The notes under the pieces were generated by a model. It saw nothing but the letters and a program-made list of their open reading frames with translations, was not told the origin of the DNA and did no database searches. Source: Fratercula arctica (Eukaryota > Chordata > Aves > Charadriiformes > Alcidae). Taken from it: 64,000 nucleotides of DNA. The stretch spans positions 51,244,707 to 51,308,706 of the forward strand of contig CANTUZ010000006.1 in NCBI GenBank assembly GCA_947846985.1, in the 5' to 3' direction. The number at the start of each line of letters is the position of its first letter. Within the stretch, counting starts at the first letter, position 1. A program made the translations under genes and the position numbers. Positions 61,249 to 64,000 of this stretch are shown here, piece by piece.

Positions 61249-62385
61249 ATGTTTGTTAGTCCCAGAAGAGTCAGAAAATGCCATTTTTTGCAGATATTTG
61301 CCACTTGCTTTATACTGTGTCTTATGATTTTTTGGGAACCATTTGATAATCACATTGTGAGCCATATGAAGTCCTATTCATACAGATACCTCATAAATAG
61401 CTACCATTTTGTGAATGACAGCCTGTCTATCAACAGGGATAACTTGGACAGAGTAGCAAGCTACCAATACTTGATCAACCACAGAGAGAAATGTCAGCAG
61501 CAGGATGTCCTCCTCCTGTTGTTTGTGAAGACTTCTCCTGAAAACCGTCACCGGAGGGATGCAATTAGACAGACTTGGGGTAATGAGAAGTATGTTCGTT
61601 CTCAACTTAATGCCAACATTAAAACTCTTTTTGCTTTAGGACGACCAACAGATCATCTGCAGCAAACACAGCTGCAAAGAGAACTTCAGCTGGAAGACCG
61701 TAAATACAATGATTTGATTCAGCAAGACTTCTTGGATACTTTCCACAATCTTACTCTTAAATTGCTTTTGCAGTTTAGCTGGATGAATGCCTACTGTCCT
61801 CATGCCAGGTTCCTTATGTCTGCAGATGATGATATATTTATCCATATGCCAAATCTTGTTGCGTATCTCCAAAGTCTAGCACAAATGGGTGTTCAAGATC
61901 TCTGGATTGGTCGTGTCCATCGTGGATCCCCTCCCATAAGAGACAAGAGTAGCAAATACTATGTTCCATATGAAATGTATCAGTGGCCATCTTATCCTGA
62001 CTACACAGCAGGAGCTGCATATGTAATATCAAATGATGTAGCAGCTAAAGTATATGAGGCTTCATTGACTCTCAATACAAGTCTTTATATAGATGATGTT
62101 TTCATGGGTCTCTGTGCCAATAAAATGGGAATTGTACCACAATATCATGTATTTTTTTCTGGGGAAGGAAAGGCTCCATATCATCCCTGCATTTATAACA
62201 AAATGATGACATCTCATGGACACGTAGATGATCTTCACCAGCTCTGGAAGCAGGCTACAGATCCCAAAGTCAAAAAGTTTTCTTCGGGGATTTGGGGTAG
62301 AATATACTGCAGACTAGTCAATATTGTGCTTCTCTGTAAACTATACTACGAGGACACATACCCTTGTTCAGCTGCATTTTCCTAA
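61249..62385 (+). CDS. B3GNT5: Lactosylceramide beta-1,3-N-acetylglucosaminyltransferase (Lc3 synthase)
   Basis: A single intact coding exon of 378 codons, the same length as the mammalian protein. The enzyme transfers GlcNAc from UDP-GlcNAc in beta-1,3 linkage to the galactose of lactosylceramide, giving lactotriaosylceramide (Lc3Cer), the committed step to lacto- and neolacto-series glycolipids in the Golgi. It is a GT31-family type II membrane protein. Residues 1-14 form a short basic cytosolic tail, and about 15-33 a membrane anchor. The lumenal catalytic domain has the [10 protein letters not shown] motif at 102-111, the D-D-D metal/UDP-sugar motif at 193-195 and the acidic D-D-V-F-M-G motif at 282-287. 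N-glycosylation sequons lie at N56, N167 and N276. The ATG has A at -3 and matches the family start. No frameshift or missing key residue was seen. Confidence 0.97.
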   Translation: MFVSPRRVRKCHFLQIFATCFILCLMIFWEPFDNHIVSHMKSYSYRYLINSYHFVNDSLSINRDNLDRVASYQYLINHREKCQQQDVLLLLFVKTSPENRHRRDAIRQTWGNEKYVRSQLNANIKTLFALGRPTDHLQQTQLQRELQLEDRKYNDLIQQDFLDTFHNLTLKLLLQFSWMNAYCPHARFLMSADDDIFIHMPNLVAYLQSLAQMGVQDLWIGRVHRGSPPIRDKSSKYYVPYEMYQWPSYPDYTAGAAYVISNDVAAKVYEASLTLNTSLYIDDVFMGLCANKMGIVPQYHVFFSGEGKAPYHPCIYNKMMTSHGHVDDLHQLWKQATDPKVKKFSSGIWGRIYCRLVNIVLLCKLYYEDTYPCSAAFS

Positions 62386-62731
62386 TACTTGAATATCCGC
62401 GTTGAAGATCCACTGAGCCAAAACAGAGCAACAACTTTTTAGCTGTTTATTCAAAATATATGTAAACATGGAAAGAGGTAAAACTTAAATGTGAATAGTT
62501 GGGGGGGTGGGGGTGGGGGAAAGATGGTCCCAAATTCTGTTCAGAAACTCTTACTGGAATAGGTCTCCTATTGTACTGCAATTTTTTACATTGTAGCCTG
62601 GTTGGTTTTTTTTTTTTACACTCTTCAAGGGATGCAAGTCTGGATTAAATGAACTATAATGGACTTGACTTCTAGACTTTGAAATGCTTGGTGAAAATGT
62701 GCGTTACTTTGAACTTGTCAGTAAGTCTTAA

Positions 62732-62763
<32 letters not shown>

Positions 62764-64000
62764 GCTATGTGAACTAAGGCACATGATGATAAAAAAATAA
62801 TCTGCTATATCAAAATGGAGTAGACCTTTCAAAACACAAGGAGAACAGAACTTCTGACTTCATGAATGAGACTATTGCAGTAGTTTAAGGCAAAGTAAAT
62901 TGGTTGCAAATATTCACCATTTCTCAATGATTCACAGAAAGTAAGTCTGGACCTGCACAATTGACAAACAGTGAGTGCTAGAAGTGAAGACCTGCTACAG
63001 TCTTTTTCTCAAAGCTCCCTAAATCTTTGAAGCAGGGAAATGGTGTTTGAGTGCCCTCCGACTTGGTTGTTCTAAGTAATAAAGGAGCTCACGTTAGATC
63101 AGGACTGAACACGAAAGGATAAAAATCAAATATTACTCATGTAACTGGTTTTGCTAATCTTTCTCTGCCTTCTGAAAACTGAAGCAGTATATCTAAAACA
63201 GTCCAGTCTTTAATAAGCAAGTAAGGTAAATGAGGTTTCTTTTTAACAATGTTTCTGCTTTCTAGTACTCATGGTTCTAAAGGTGAAAAGCAAGGAAACG
63301 CCCCCGAGAATGTCACTTATAGCTAATTTGAAGCTGTTAAAGACTTTAAAAAGCAAAATGTCATGCTAGCTCTAACAAAGAGAGAGGGTATTTTCTGCAC
63401 AAAGTTGACTTCACAGTGAAGGGATAGGGAGATGTTGATCCACAGAAACCCAGTACACAAATCAAAATCATTAAAATATTTCTCCTGAAGTCTTTAGCAC
63501 AAGATTATCTTTAAAATATCAGGGCGGTTTGTATCCACAAACCTCTGTATCTTGAATCTATTTCTATGTTAGTATCACCTGCAGGAGGAACTAAACACCC
63601 AGTGCATTGTAAATCAGGATAGAACTAAGTGATGCTCAAACTCCAGCTGTTATGAGTTGTACTGTGGTGCCGTAAAAATATCGTAGAGAACCAGCGTTCT
63701 AGGATGTCTGCAGTCTTTTCTTGTATAGCTCACTAATGGTGTTGTCACAGACTCTCAGGACAGATATTTTAGTTGCTAATTGCCAAACTTGTGGTAGCTC
63801 TTCCTGGAGTGGGGACACAGTCCACAGAAGGTACAGTCAGATGTTGCTTGTGAACTGATTTGTCGCTGGAACAAGTTCTAGTGTGGATAGTGTCAGAAAA
63901 CTACTTCTGAAAGCTTGGATGAGTTAAGTTTATCAGCAGAGCAATAACAATGCAAAAGCTCACAAATTATCAAGCATCTGTTGGAAATGTGCTAATTACA
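62386..64000 (+). other. B3GNT5: B3GNT5 3' UTR and downstream sequence
   Basis: After the TAA stop the sequence is AT-rich and non-coding to the end of the window, as expected of the long 3' UTR of this gene. It contains a G-rich run at 62501-62519 and a T-run followed by A-run at about 62736-62763. A canonical AATAAA lies at 63078-63083 and a variant ATTAAA near 62645. I cannot tell which site is used, or whether the UTR runs past the window. Confidence 0.6.
63078..63083 (+). terminator. B3GNT5: Candidate polyadenylation signal AATAAA
   Basis: A canonical AATAAA hexamer 693 bp after the stop codon. The following 30 bases lack a strong GT-rich element, so a later site may be used instead. 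Confidence 0.35.

Overview
This window is a stretch of bird nuclear DNA. The evidence is a series of CR1 LINE copies ending in the avian 8-bp ATTCTATG-type 3' repeats, a decayed class I-like endogenous retrovirus, and vertebrate-type split genes. The species cannot be named from the sequence alone.

Two protein-coding genes are recognisable and they run in opposite directions. On the plus strand, B3GNT5 (lactosylceramide beta-1,3-N-acetylglucosaminyltransferase) has its whole 378-residue coding sequence in one exon at 61249-62385. A CpG island at 44.4-46.1 kb is its likely promoter, with a likely untranslated first exon there and a first intron of about 16 kb. On the minus strand, nine well-supported exons between 22986 and 5763 encode the DH (Dbl-homology GEF) and PH domains of a Dbl/DBS-family Rho exchange factor. 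All reading phases join. Residue matches and the B3GNT5 neighbourhood identify it as MCF2L2. Two further phase-compatible exons (4336-4366 and 3026-3230) may encode its C-terminal tail. No Sec14 or spectrin exon was recognised upstream, so the 5' half either lies beyond the right edge, which would nest B3GNT5 antisense inside an MCF2L2 intron as in mammals as I recall, or was missed between 23 and 64 kb.

Layout: 1-2230, remains of a retroviral pol region (protease, RT, connection, RNase H), broken by stops and frameshifts. 2.2-5.8 kb, candidate MCF2L2 3' end and a CR1 fragment. 5.8-23 kb, PH then DH exons read right to left, with CpG-rich patches at 15.2 and 16.2 kb and a G-rich minisatellite next to the first DH exon. 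23-44.4 kb, non-coding sequence with most of the CR1 insertions and a (TATAG)n array. 44.4-46.1 kb, CpG island. 46.1-60.9 kb, B3GNT5 intron 1 with hairpins, homopolymer tracts and a GC-rich patch at 60.1-60.56 kb. 60.9-64 kb, B3GNT5 coding exon and 3' UTR.

The most notable points are a phase-confirmed GC-AG intron inside the DH domain, the antisense gene arrangement, and a G-quadruplex-prone minisatellite about 80 bp from a splice donor. No wholly new biological system was found.
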